Translations under genes and position numbers: made by a program
Part shown: piece by piece, positions 7,273 to 15,062 of the stretch
Layout: each line of letters begins with the position of its first letter
Numbering within the stretch: position 1 is the stretch's first letter
Source of the DNA: Furfurilactobacillus milii
GTDB taxonomy: Bacteria > Bacillota > Bacilli > Lactobacillales > Lactobacillaceae
Reading direction: 5' to 3'
DNA length: 51,097 nucleotides
Assembly (NCBI RefSeq): GCF_009863985.1
Contig: NZ_WEZT01000016.1
Span: 1-51,097, forward strand
Notes under the pieces: model-generated
What the model was told of the DNA's origin: nothing
The model's database searches: none
The model's input: the letters and a program-made list of their open reading frames with translations, nothing else

Positions 7273-8803
7273 TGGTGGTTCTCCCAAGCCAACGCCAGCG
7301 CGACATTTACATGCCATTGCGTTAGTAGGTTTCTTTATCGAAACGCTGCGCGAGTGGATTGTGCCCATCGCTGGTGGTGTTATCGGTAGTTTGGCACTTT
7401 ACCGCAAACATCCGCTGTTATTTGCAACTGTCATTGCGATATTGGTGGTTTTTGCGCTAGTGTGGCCGGTGTTGAAGTACTTTACCTTTACGTATCAATT
7501 ACTGGACCAGGAAATTTATGTCAAACATGGGTTAATTTTTCGGAAGCAAAATCACGTTCCTTACGATCGCATCCAAAACGTGGCAGTCAAACAGTGGTTT
7601 TTCCTTAAGCCGTTTGATTTAGTCACGTTGGAAGTCGAAACGGCTGGTCATTCCGATGAGGGACCGGAAGTGACCCTCATCGCTGTACCGTTGAGTTTAC
7701 GTGATGAACTTTCGTCTCGGCGGCGTTTGGCAAACATTGCTGAGGGTGAGACGGCAGCAGTATCTGGACTTGTCAACGGAGCGTTACCCGAGTCACAATC
7801 GGAGACGAATAATACTGCAAATAAGCCAACTGCCGTGTACGAAATTTCGACAAAGGACTTGTTGAAGTTTGCCGCGACCTCACCTGCGTTTCTGACAGCG
7901 TTGCTGGCGATTATGGCAGTGTATGGTCGTTTGCAAAAACTCATTTCTGAGCAGTTGTTGGATATGGCTATCAAAGACCTAGGACAGGCTGGTTGGGTCG
8001 TTATTGTGCTGGGAATGTTGGCTGTGGTGCTTGTTTTGTACCTGGGTTCAATTGTCGTCATAGTCATTCAGTACTATCGATTTACATTGAGTCTGTCAGA
8101 TGGTCAGTTGATGACAGTCCGTGGTTTGTTTCAGCGGAACACGGTGACGTTAGCGCAAAGTCGCATTCAGGCTGTGCGGGTAAGTCAACCGTTGTTGCGG
8201 TCCTGGTTGCACATGGCAACGATCAAACTGATCGTGGTGTCGAACTCGAAAAAAGAGAAGGATACCGAAAATGTGGTGATTATGCCGTTGATTGCGGAAG
8301 ATGATGTAGATGGTTTCTTGCAACGGTTTGTCACTGACATTTCCGTTGATCAGGTTAGGCCTAGCCGTCAGAGTGGACGTACTTTGTATTATCAACTACG
8401 CAATTTTGGGCTAGTTGCGCTGGGCATAGTCCTTGCGATAACCGGGATGACGTTTCCATGGCCGCGGGTGGCGGTGATTGCAGACGGCATCACCATTGTG
8501 CTGGTGGTCTTGTTGCTGATCATTCCTGCTTATCTGACGGCGCGGCGGACACAGGTGCAGGTATTGAATGATCACTTTGCGTTTGCCCAGACGAACTTTT
8601 TATTTACGCGTGAGCAGTATTACGTGCCACGGCAAAACGTGCAATCGTTGTTGGTCAAACAGAGTAAGTGGTTGCAACAGCGCCACTTTGCGTCACTAAC
8701 ACTTAACGTTCGTGCTGGCAGCGAAGGGCGTAAAGTGACTGTGCGATACTTGCCAGATGAAGCAATTTATTCAGTCTATGACTGGTATCGGCAAGTTGAT
8801 TAA
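7262..8803 (+). CDS. bPH2 domain membrane protein, YdbT-like (multi-domain)
   Basis: A 513-aa membrane protein with three bPH2-like units, recognisable by YQLLDQEIYVKHGLIFRKQN (about 80), YYRFTLSLSDGQLMTVRGLF (about 271) and a C-terminal TQVQVLNDHFAF...FTREQYYVPRQNVQ unit (about 430). Each follows a pair of membrane helices. Partner of the 159-aa protein upstream, with AAGGAGG 7 bases before the ATG and overlapping reading frames, so the two are made together. Role unknown, probably at the envelope. Confidence 0.85.
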   Translation: MTSNGGSPKPTPARHLHAIALVGFFIETLREWIVPIAGGVIGSLALYRKHPLLFATVIAILVVFALVWPVLKYFTFTYQLLDQEIYVKHGLIFRKQNHVPYDRIQNVAVKQWFFLKPFDLVTLEVETAGHSDEGPEVTLIAVPLSLRDELSSRRRLANIAEGETAAVSGLVNGALPESQSETNNTANKPTAVYEISTKDLLKFAATSPAFLTALLAIMAVYGRLQKLISEQLLDMAIKDLGQAGWVVIVLGMLAVVLVLYLGSIVVIVIQYYRFTLSLSDGQLMTVRGLFQRNTVTLAQSRIQAVRVSQPLLRSWLHMATIKLIVVSNSKKEKDTENVVIMPLIAEDDVDGFLQRFVTDISVDQVRPSRQSGRTLYYQLRNFGLVALGIVLAITGMTFPWPRVAVIADGITIVLVVLLLIIPAYLTARRTQVQVLNDHFAFAQTNFLFTREQYYVPRQNVQSLLVKQSKWLQQRHFASLTLNVRAGSEGRKVTVRYLPDEAIYSVYDWYRQVD

Positions 8804-8822
8804 TTTAAAGGATGAAATAACG

Positions 8823-8873
8823 AAACAGGCTTCAGTACCATGGCGAAATGTCATGGACTGAAGCCTGTTTTTT
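8823..8873 (+). terminator. Terminator after the bPH2 operon
   Basis: Long stem AAACAGGCTTCAGT / ACTGAAGCCTGTTT, with inner pair CCATG/CATGG, followed by TTTTTT. Strong on the + strand and weaker on the minus strand, where it would serve transcripts of the converging DUF4097 gene poorly. Confidence 0.85.
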
Positions 8874-8879
8874 ATGTCG

Positions 8880-9839
8880 TTATCGTGTTTCGAGTGCTAA
8901 TGAACCGACAACTGTCATCATGCTGATCATCAAGTCAGATGGATCACCGATGGCGCCAGTTTGGTAGTTGCGCTCGTTATTTGAATAATGCGCGTTGTCG
9001 GGTGTTTTTAAACTCCCAATCGATGTTTCCAAGTTAAAGCCATAATCCAATTCACGTGGCACTTGCAAACGGACGGAACCGGCAGACGACTCGGCGGATA
9101 AGTTGCCATCCACTTCTGCAAAACACAGTTTGGCCGTGCCACTGGTTACTTCAAAGCGACCGTGACCGTGAGCATCATCCAGTTTAAGCGAACCAGCTGA
9201 GCAGCGGACCGAGTAATTGCCACGGGTGTTCATCAAATGAACGTTGCCACTCATGGCATTAATTGTGTAGTCATCAGCTGTGAGACTGCGACCCTTAATG
9301 GTGCCAGTGATGGAATCAATACTTAGGCTGTTTGTTTCTACATCATCTAACGAGATAGCACCACTGGTTGATGTGATTGCTAAACTACGCAACTTATGCA
9401 AGTTATCGATTTCAATTGGACCACTGACTGAACTGATTTCCAGACGGCCATGATAGGCGGTTGGAATCTCCAGTTCAATGCGAATGTTGAGGTTGTCACG
9501 TGCTGGCCGTTCACCAGCAGTGATGGCCAACGTGTCGTCTTCATGTTTGACATGTGCGTAATACGAGGATTCGTCTACCAACATATATTCACGTACCGTT
9601 AGTTCGGAACGATCCGTGGACTGTAGCACAATGTCAGCCGCCGAATAATTAATCGTCAGATGCGCCACGTCGCTCAGCGATTCCGTAAAGGTATTCACTA
9701 ACATCGGCGCGTGCGTATCCACCCCGATTTCAAACGTCACCTTGCCATTCTCATGACTTGCTCGATGAATAAAGAAATTCCCCAGTCGACTCATTAAAAC
9801 CATCACCACCGTCAGCATATTTTGACAGTATCGTAGCAT
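8880..9839 (-). CDS. DUF4097 family beta-repeat protein
   Basis: Up to 319 aa. From about residue 60 on it is built of short beta-strand repeats of the type SGxIxLxD (SSVSGPIEI, STSGAISLDD, SITGTIKG, AMSGNVHLM, CSAGSLKLDD, TSGTAKLCF, SSAGSVRLQ, TSIGSLK). This is the DUF4097/DUF4098 'adhesin-like' beta-helix fold found in Gram-positives, often near envelope stress regulators. No signal peptide is clear, and function is unknown. The first ATG has a poor ribosome binding site; starts a few codons inside (for example MSRLGNFF, preceded by GGTGGTG) are equally possible. Confidence 0.75.
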   Translation of the reverse strand: MLRYCQNMLTVVMVLMSRLGNFFIHRASHENGKVTFEIGVDTHAPMLVNTFTESLSDVAHLTINYSAADIVLQSTDRSELTVREYMLVDESSYYAHVKHEDDTLAITAGERPARDNLNIRIELEIPTAYHGRLEISSVSGPIEIDNLHKLRSLAITSTSGAISLDDVETNSLSIDSITGTIKGRSLTADDYTINAMSGNVHLMNTRGNYSVRCSAGSLKLDDAHGHGRFEVTSGTAKLCFAEVDGNLSAESSAGSVRLQVPRELDYGFNLETSIGSLKTPDNAHYSNNERNYQTGAIGDPSDLMISMMTVVGSLALETR

Positions 9840-9931
9840 GGCTTACGCACCCTGTGAATAGGGATTGTGTACTTTTTAATTGTCGTTATGAAAGTTTAAA
9901 GAAGTTGAGGGAAAACATTGTGAAATCTTCT

Positions 9932-10840
9932 CTAAAACACTTGGTAAAGTGGGTGGCCCAGACTGCCCAGGCTTTCACTAATAAAATTGCGTTCAAATAA
10001 TTGAATGAATTCATTGAGCTGATCAGCGTATTCCGGTTCCTCAAAATCACGCAAAATGCTGGCTAATGGCCGCAAACTACTAGCCGAAAACATAGACGGC
10101 TGATTCAACCAGATGTTTAAAGATTTAATTAGGCGAATGTAAACAGAACTGGTTAACGTGCTGTCCAAAACTTTATGATTACGCAATTGTTTATTTGCGC
10201 GTACAAATGCAAATTGTGACTGGTTCACAATCGCAAGTAGCGCAAAGTTGATGAGAAAATAACCATACGCTTTTTGAACATCAAAGCGGTCTAAATGGGC
10301 TTCAAATGCTTTACAGGCTGGAGTGAATAAAGAGCTAAGCGATAGGAATGGGATAAATGGCGTCGATAGTCCCAGCATGATGAGGCTCGATGAAGTCCAC
10401 GTAGAAATACCTCTAAAATATCGATCAAGCTCCTGATTGAATTGGTAGACGCGATTTTGAGCGTGATCCAAACAAGACTGGGTTAACCATATGTAATGTT
10501 GATAACGCGGAATTGGTTGATTACTGTAGGACTCTTGAAGTAGCAGTAGTAATGCTTTTAACGCACGTTCATTTATTTTTCCAGTCGCGACTGCGTGCAG
10601 ATAAGTCGTAAAGAACTGTTGATTAGTGATGTCTTTTGGACTGTATAAAGTAGTAAAGTCGGTCAACGAACTATCGAGTCGTTCGAGCAATTGAATGAAC
10701 TTAACCGCTGAAATGTCTGTACCGTCGTGTGTGAAACGGTAATACGTACTCGATGACATGATTCCATTGATAAGTTGGTGAATGCTAACGTTATTTAGCT
10801 GGCGTAAATTATCGATTGATGGACCGAGTTCGTTTTTCAA
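9932..10840 (-). CDS. Rgg/GadR/MutR family transcriptional regulator
   Basis: A 302-aa protein with the Rgg layout: an N-terminal HTH (about 5-60) where LGPSIDNLRQLNNVS...GIMSSS lines up with the LG-x-I-x-x-L-R-x-x-K-G-S pattern and ISAVKFIQLLERLDSS matches the conserved ISFSKLLQLLDRL block. An all-helical C-terminal domain that binds peptides in known members follows. The HTH is diverged (Thr/Tyr in place of the usual Lys/Glu). The start is a TTG with a weak ribosome binding site. No convincing SHP pheromone gene is seen next to it, so its signal is unknown. Confidence 0.75.
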   Translation of the reverse strand: MKNELGPSIDNLRQLNNVSIHQLINGIMSSSTYYRFTHDGTDISAVKFIQLLERLDSSLTDFTTLYSPKDITNQQFFTTYLHAVATGKINERALKALLLLLQESYSNQPIPRYQHYIWLTQSCLDHAQNRVYQFNQELDRYFRGISTWTSSSLIMLGLSTPFIPFLSLSSLFTPACKAFEAHLDRFDVQKAYGYFLINFALLAIVNQSQFAFVRANKQLRNHKVLDSTLTSSVYIRLIKSLNIWLNQPSMFSASSLRPLASILRDFEEPEYADQLNEFIQLFERNFISESLGSLGHPLYQVF

Positions 10841-11028
10841 TTATCTAAACCAGCTTTCTTTTTAACAATTTCCTGAAGCTACTAAATAAAATGAAATCGA
10901 AAACGCTTTAGCGACTAAATGAGACTAGAGCTAAACGGCTTCATTCCGCTTACGCATTATTTGCCCCTTAATGTGTGAGCATATGGATTAAATACGGTTA
11001 AATTATGTTGGATATATTTTTATATTAC

Positions 11029-11220
11029 GGTAGATTGTAAAATTAATCCGAACGCTGTTCGGACAAAAAAGATCAGCTTCCTTTAAAATGGTGTTTACCA
11101 CAAACCCATCTTTTAGGAGCTGAGTAATCACTCCCTATATTGGTTGGAATTAGCTACTACCATTGTAAGTGATTGCTTTGGGCTTTTTAATTTCTGTTCG
11201 GATTAATTATAGAATTTGCC
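11029..11220 (+). mobile_element. IS30-derived mini-element (MITE-like, no transposase)
   Basis: A 192-bp segment bounded by imperfect 25-bp inverted repeats (11029-11053 and 11196-11220; about 21 of 25 match; shared core AATTAATCCGAAC). The left repeat matches the IS30 end at 73-97 and the right repeat resembles the IS30 end at 51000-51024. Inside are a leader with a dyad and an AGGAG ribosome binding site, then a 97-bp module repeated exactly at 30472-30568. No transposase frame remains. I read it as an internally deleted IS30 relative that can move only with help from a full copy. Confidence 0.65.
11124..11220 (+). repeat. 97-bp exact repeat, copy 1
   Basis: Identical over 97 bases to 30472-30568. 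It contains a dyad (AATCACT...AGTGATT) and ends in the IS30-like terminal repeat. In this copy it forms the right part of the mini-element and touches the truncated lplA gene. Confidence 0.9.
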
Positions 11221-12139
11221 TTTCTATATTAACTCTCCATGTATTATCGTTGGTCGATACCAAAACGTGCTCGAGGAAATCAATCAAGATTACGTTGATC
11301 AACACCATATTATTTTGACTCGTCGAACTTCTGGTGGCGGGGCTGTTTACGACGATCTTGGAAATGTTAGTTTCAGCTTTATTACTAAGGATGACGGGGA
11401 TGCAGTGGGCAATTTCAAACGGTTCACGGATCCTGTCATTAACGCGTTGCACGAGATGGGTGCGACGAGCGCTGCAATGACTGGTCGTAACGATCTTACA
11501 ATCGAAGGCAAGAAGTTTTCTGGCAATGCGATGCACGTTGAGAAGGGACGGATGTTTTCGCATGGTACCTTGATGTATGACGTCGATCAATCAGTGCTAA
11601 CTAAGGCTTTGAACGTGCCAGCTGATAAGATTGCATCGAAGGGTATTAAATCGGTTCGTAGTCGCGTTACCAACCTGAAGCCACACTTTGCGCCAGCCTA
11701 TCAAAACCTGACTATTGAAGAATTCAGGGATGCATTAGCAAAGAAAATTTTAAACATTACAAACATTGAAGATGCAAATGCGTATGTATTAGATGATGAG
11801 GCATTGGCCGGTGTTCACGATTTGGAACAACGCTACTTTAAGAACTGGGACTGGATTTATGGCAAGTCACCAGCGTTTAATGTCAAACGACGTGAGCACT
11901 TTGCGGCAGGAACGGTGGAATTCTCGCTGAACGTAGATGAGGGTCACATCACGGACATTCAGATTACTGGCGACTTCTTTGGTCAGGCAGATATTAAAGA
12001 TGTTGAAAACCGTTTGATTGGGACTAAGTACGAGTTAAACGCAGTGAAGCGGGTTTTCGACAGTATCGATGTTTCAAAATACTTCGGTAAAGTCACTGAA
12101 AATGAATTGGTTGATTTGTTGATGAGACAGGGCGCTTAG
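11216..12139 (+). pseudogene. lplA: Lipoate-protein ligase A, 5' end removed by mini-element
   Basis: The 307-aa frame has the catalytic core of LplA: IIVGRYQN, the lipoyl-binding RRTSGGGAVYDDLGN (about 36-50), the Lys-containing GRNDLTIEGKKFSGNA (about 100-115), and a full C-terminal accessory domain. It begins at FYINSP, where family members have about 30 more N-terminal residues (the helix with N-L-A-x-E-E-x-L). The missing part is replaced by the end of the mini-element, and the ATG used lies inside its terminal repeat with no ribosome binding site. Normally it attaches free lipoate to E2 subunits and GcvH. I expect it is not functional, unless rescued by read-through from the element. 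Confidence 0.8.
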
Positions 12140-12297
12140 AGCTACGGATCCTAAGTTTAAAATGTTATGGTTCTAAATAGACTAGCCTTAAAAAAACAAA
12201 AGCCATTTGAATTACGTATGTTGATAATGATCATAGATTTAAAACTAATAAGAATTGGGAAAATCAAATGATCAATTAACAACGTAAGGTGGTGTCT

Positions 12298-12321
12298 AAT
12301 GATAGCATGTGTGCTATCATT
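12298..12321 (+). promoter_or_regulatory. Palindromic operator of the higBA-like pair
   Basis: Perfect 10-bp arms AATGATAGCA / TGCTATCATT around TGTG, 4 bases before the toxin ATG. The right arm contains TGCTATCAT, which reads as an extended -10. HigA-type antitoxins usually bind such palindromes to repress their own operon. If this -10 is used, the toxin mRNA would be nearly leaderless. Confidence 0.6.
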
Positions 12322-12325
12322 GTAA

Positions 12326-12682
12326 ATGAATGATAAACTATACTTTAAATTCGGCCATGAATTTAAAAGCTTTTTGGACAATCTTCCCAAAAAGGATCGA
12401 GCTAAAATGGTTAGAACCATTCAGGCTATATCACGATTGGGATTGCAAATTGCCATTCGTCAACGTTATGTAAAAAAATTAAAGACTAATCTGTATGAAA
12501 TTCGGTCAATTCAGGGCAATAATATTCAGCGAGGTATATATTTTCACCTTGAGGAGTCTAACTATTTTATTACTCACGGATTTACAAAAAAGACAGATAA
12601 AACACCACAGCGTGAGATTGATCATGCCAAGTCAATTCGGGATGGGAAGATTCGGAGGCACAGAGATGAAGAAAAGTTATGA
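12326..12682 (+). CDS. RelE/HigB-like toxin (Gp49 family)
   Basis: A 118-aa basic protein of the HigB/phage Gp49 type (PF05973): F-G-x-E-F-x-x-FLD-L near the N-terminus, LKTNLYEIRSIQGNNIQRGIY in the middle and FITHGFTKKTDKTPQREIDHA toward the C-terminus, the typical F-x-KK-x-x-KTP-x-x-E-I-x-x-A block. Family members are mRNA interferases that cleave on the ribosome. The toxin gene precedes the antitoxin gene, the order known for HigBA, and overlaps it by 17 bases. No clear ribosome binding site precedes the ATG. Confidence 0.88.
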   Translation: MNDKLYFKFGHEFKSFLDNLPKKDRAKMVRTIQAISRLGLQIAIRQRYVKKLKTNLYEIRSIQGNNIQRGIYFHLEESNYFITHGFTKKTDKTPQREIDHAKSIRDGKIRRHRDEEKL

Positions 12683-12947
12683 TTTAGATGAGTATGTTGC
12701 TGGTCAGCTAAAAGATCCCGAATTCAAACGTGAGTATGATAAGGCTGATCGAGAAATTGTTGCCGCTTTGGCTGTTAAAAACTTGCGAGAAGAAATGGGG
12801 ATTTCTCAACGTGAATTGGCACAAGTGTCTGGGACAGCGCAATCCACAATTGTTAGAATCGAAAATGGCAATTTGGATTTAAAATTGTCGACACTTCAAA
12901 AAATTGCACAGAGTGTTGGAAAAGAATTGGAAATTAGACTCGTTTAG
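12666..12947 (+). CDS. HigA-like XRE family antitoxin
   Basis: A 93-aa protein with a Cro/C1-type HTH at about 38-92 (KNLREEMGISQRELAQVSGT...ENGNLDLKLSTLQKIA). The start at 12666 has GGAGG 7 bases upstream, inside the toxin frame; a longer frame from 12495 exists but has no support. It should neutralise the toxin and bind the palindrome at 12298. Confidence 0.88.
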   Translation: MKKSYDLDEYVAGQLKDPEFKREYDKADREIVAALAVKNLREEMGISQRELAQVSGTAQSTIVRIENGNLDLKLSTLQKIAQSVGKELEIRLV

Positions 12948-12970
12948 TTGAACCTGTTTCAGATAAAAAA

Positions 12971-13011
12971 GTATCCCTGTCACACCATAGCGTGATGGGG
13001 ATACATTTTTT
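12971..13011. terminator. Bidirectional terminator between higA-like gene and LysR gene
   Basis: Stem GTATCCC...GGGATAC with inner TCAC/GTGA pairs. T-runs lie on both sides (ATTTTTT on +, CTTTTTTAT on -), serving the two converging genes. Confidence 0.85.
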
Positions 13012-13015
13012 ATGC

Positions 13016-13918
13016 TTATTGCCACAATAATTTGTCACCGTACTCGCGGCTTAAGTTTTCTCGAATGATTCGTGTCAGTCGTGTGGTGGTGGGCGCTTGT
13101 GCAAGTGATTTGTTCACGGCCAAACATAAGGTTCGATAATGTGGTTCATCAAATGGATAGATATTAATGTTCCCAGAAATTCGTTTGAGCGCCAAATCGG
13201 GTAGAACACCAAACCCTAGGCCCGCTTCCACCATTGAAATGATTGAGGCGTCATCGATGGAGTAGTTCAGCGAATTGGGTGTGACATTGTATCGGTCCAG
13301 CGTCAACTTAGTATCGCGATCATAGTCAGAGTGTTGAAGGATAAACGTTTTATCCGCTACGTCAGCGCTGGTCATGACATGGCCATTTTTAGGCACAAAG
13401 TCCGTTGGCGTCAAACAGTACACTTCGTCCTTGATGAGGGGATGAATCACGATGTTTTCATCTAGTGGTAGCGCCGAAAAACCCATGTCCAATGTTCCCA
13501 AACGCACGCGCTCTGCAATATCGTTAAAGTTCCCTTGGTAAACGGTGACATTGATATCAGGATACTGCTGGCGAAACTCACGAATGATGCTGGGCAACCA
13601 GTTAAGTAATACAGATGAGAAAGCACCAATCCGGATTGTCCCGTGTGTCAATCCATTAATATTGGCCGCTTCTTGGGCTAACCGTTGCTCAGAATTGAGA
13701 ATGTCTTGAATGATTGGATAGACAGTATTTCCATCAGCAGTGAGCGTAACCCCTGTACGGCTACGAATGAATAGTGGAAACCCAAGTTGCGTTTCCAACT
13801 GACTGATTGAATGGCTAACCGCACTTGGTGTGATGTTAAGTGTTTCGGCAGCAGCAATGAACGTATGCTTATCAACGACGGTGGCAAACACCTGATAGGC
13901 AAAGGATGAAGTGGCCAT
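13016..13918 (-). CDS. LysR family transcriptional regulator
   Basis: A 300-aa LysR-type regulator. The winged HTH (FIAAAETLNITPSAVSHSISQLETQLGFPLFIRSR, given here by its ends at about residues 17-52) is followed by a periplasmic-binding-protein-like effector domain from about residue 90. The start at 13918 follows CGAGG; an in-frame ATG 19 codons upstream has no ribosome binding site. Its target is unknown. It is preceded by a leader with its own promoter, micro-ORF and terminator. Confidence 0.88.
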   Translation of the reverse strand: MATSSFAYQVFATVVDKHTFIAAAETLNITPSAVSHSISQLETQLGFPLFIRSRTGVTLTADGNTVYPIIQDILNSEQRLAQEAANINGLTHGTIRIGAFSSVLLNWLPSIIREFRQQYPDINVTVYQGNFNDIAERVRLGTLDMGFSALPLDENIVIHPLIKDEVYCLTPTDFVPKNGHVMTSADVADKTFILQHSDYDRDTKLTLDRYNVTPNSLNYSIDDASIISMVEAGLGFGVLPDLALKRISGNINIYPFDEPHYRTLCLAVNKSLAQAPTTTRLTRIIRENLSREYGDKLLWQ

Positions 13919-13973
13919 AAACAGAACCTCGTTTGAATGAATTATGTTGAGTGTAGCAGCAAGCAGCGCAAAC

Positions 13974-14003
13974 AAAAAGCCCTGGGAGAAAATTTCCCAG
14001 AGC
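13974..14003 (-). terminator. Terminator in the LysR leader
   Basis: Stem CTGGGA/TCCCAG with a 7-base loop, extended by neighbouring GCC/GGC bases and followed on the minus strand by CTTTTTG. It lies between the leader promoter at 14136-14164 and the LysR start at 13918, so it either ends a small RNA or acts as an attenuator. Confidence 0.65.
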
Positions 14004-14044
14004 CTTTCTTACTGCATCAGTCCGTGGATAAAGACTGTTTTGCG

Positions 14045-14104
14045 CTAGAAGCGTGCGACACTCTTATCGTGGGCTGATGCCTTAAGATTATTTCCAATGG
14101 TCAA
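14045..14104 (-). CDS. Leader micro-ORF (19 aa) before the LysR gene
   Basis: A 19-aa frame (MTIGNNLKASAHDKSVARF) with a TTG start and a strong ribosome binding site AGGGGGTG about 7 bases upstream. It lies 25 bases after the predicted transcription start and is followed by a terminator. The arrangement resembles a leader peptide or a free-standing small protein. I do not recognise the family. The bases GCATCAG and CTGATGC at either end can pair and give the leader a second structure. Confidence 0.5.
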   Translation of the reverse strand: MTIGNNLKASAHDKSVARF

Positions 14105-14135
14105 AAGACATCACCCCCTTTCATTTAATGGTAAT

Positions 14136-14164
14136 AGATTAACGCGATCTGGCATGTTAGTCAA
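14136..14164 (-). promoter_or_regulatory. Promoter of the LysR leader
   Basis: On the minus strand TTGACT (14164-14159), 17-base spacer, TAATCT (14141-14136). Transcription would start near 14129 and read through the micro-ORF toward the LysR gene. Confidence 0.65.
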
Positions 14165-14490
14165 TTGATAAAACTTGGCGGAGAAATTTGGCCACTATCA
14201 AGCTATTTCGAGGGCTTTTCGCGGTATAAAAGGAAAACAGGTCGTAAACTACTCTCAAGAAAACGGTTGAGGTCTAGTGGTACTTGGGTGTTTGATCGTC
14301 GCAGTCAAGTTAAGTTCAACTTTTACAACGTGTCAGAAAATGAAGTGAAATCGCTTAGGAGCGGACTTTGTGTTCGATATTCACAGCGTAGAAGGAAAGT
14401 GAGACCATTGCCACAATAAAATGATCGACCATAACAGGGTGTTGCTTACACCTTCGCTAGACCAAAAAAACGTTTTCCCACCCAAAGGGG
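14165..14490. other. Intergenic stretch without an identifiable gene
   Basis: The stretch holds an 84-codon frame starting at 14165 with no ribosome binding site and Arg/Lys-rich, unusual composition; I treat it as chance. The stretch ends at a good + strand terminator (14491), so a small RNA ending there is possible, but I could not build a convincing fold. Confidence 0.35.
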
Positions 14491-14519
14491 CCTGTCATCA
14501 CGTGGCAGGTCTTTTTTTT
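14491..14519 (+). terminator. Terminator of unknown + strand transcript
   Basis: Stem CCTGTCA / GTGGCAGG (one G-T pair) with a 5-base loop, then TCTTTTTTTT. No recognised gene lies directly upstream on this strand, which hints at an unseen short transcript. Confidence 0.65.
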
Positions 14520-14651
14520 CTTCTCTCATTTTCAGTATTGGAAATTCCGAATAATGTTGCGACATTCGGTTGTTTTCAAAAACATTAGGCACAGCTGATT
14601 CTTGGCTAAGAATAGAATGCCAATAAAGCCGACATATCAATAGGTGAAACG

Positions 14652-14679
14652 TTGTACTAAGTTAGAAAATAATTAAAAT
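14652..14679 (+). promoter_or_regulatory. Promoter of the nucleoside transporter
   Basis: TTGTAC at 14652-14657, 16-base spacer, TAAAAT at 14674-14679. It gives an untranslated leader of about 360 bases before the transporter start. Confidence 0.55.
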
Positions 14680-14713
14680 CATGAAAACGGCGTTACGTTC
14701 GGAAATTACTGTC

Positions 14714-14727
14714 AGTAAACGTTTTCA
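14714..14727 (+). promoter_or_regulatory. cre-like site (CcpA operator)
   Basis: AGTAAACGTTTTCA matches the cre consensus TGWAANCGNTNWCA at 13 of 14 positions. It lies about 35 bases after the -10, where CcpA binding would block elongation. This suggests carbon catabolite repression of nucleoside uptake. Confidence 0.6.
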
Positions 14728-14789
14728 TTCGTTTTCAATGTTCACGTAACCGCTCTAAAAATTAAAAAGAAGCTTCACCGGAGGAATCA

Positions 14790-15062
14790 ATGTTTACACC
14801 TAGCCCGATTAACGGTACTATTAATTGGTCAGGGAGGGCGGACTGTACCTTTCCGTTTGCGGAGGCGTTTTCAATTAAGCCATTATTTCGTGAAAATTAT
14901 TCTAAAGTCCGCTTTTCAACTGAAGGAGGGGTGAGGTTTTCGACATCGAGATGTGCGTCGAAAAATCGATGCATAACGCTGAGTGGCTCAAATGGGAGCA
15001 TTTGGGTTGAAACATACCATCATTTTGGAAAGAAGGACATATGTTATGTATTTAGTTGTTAA
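14790..15062 (+). other. Possible leader ORF (90 codons) overlapping the transporter start
   Basis: A 90-codon frame with a good ribosome binding site (GGAGG, 6 bases before ATG) that ends 17 bases into the transporter gene. Its codons (AGG, AGA, ATA, many Cys and Ser) are unlike those of the neighbours, so it may not encode a stable protein. Translation of it could couple to the transporter. The leader also holds hairpins (TTTTCGAC/GTCGAAAAA at about 14937-14963). Evidence for expression is weak. Confidence 0.3.

Noticed and set aside
10919-10978. 19-codon + strand frame beside the Rgg gene as a pheromone
   Set aside because: No ribosome binding site, not strongly hydrophobic and lacks SHP features.
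14165-14419. 84-codon frame upstream of the nucleoside transporter leader
   Set aside because: No ribosome binding site and atypical Arg/Ser-rich composition.
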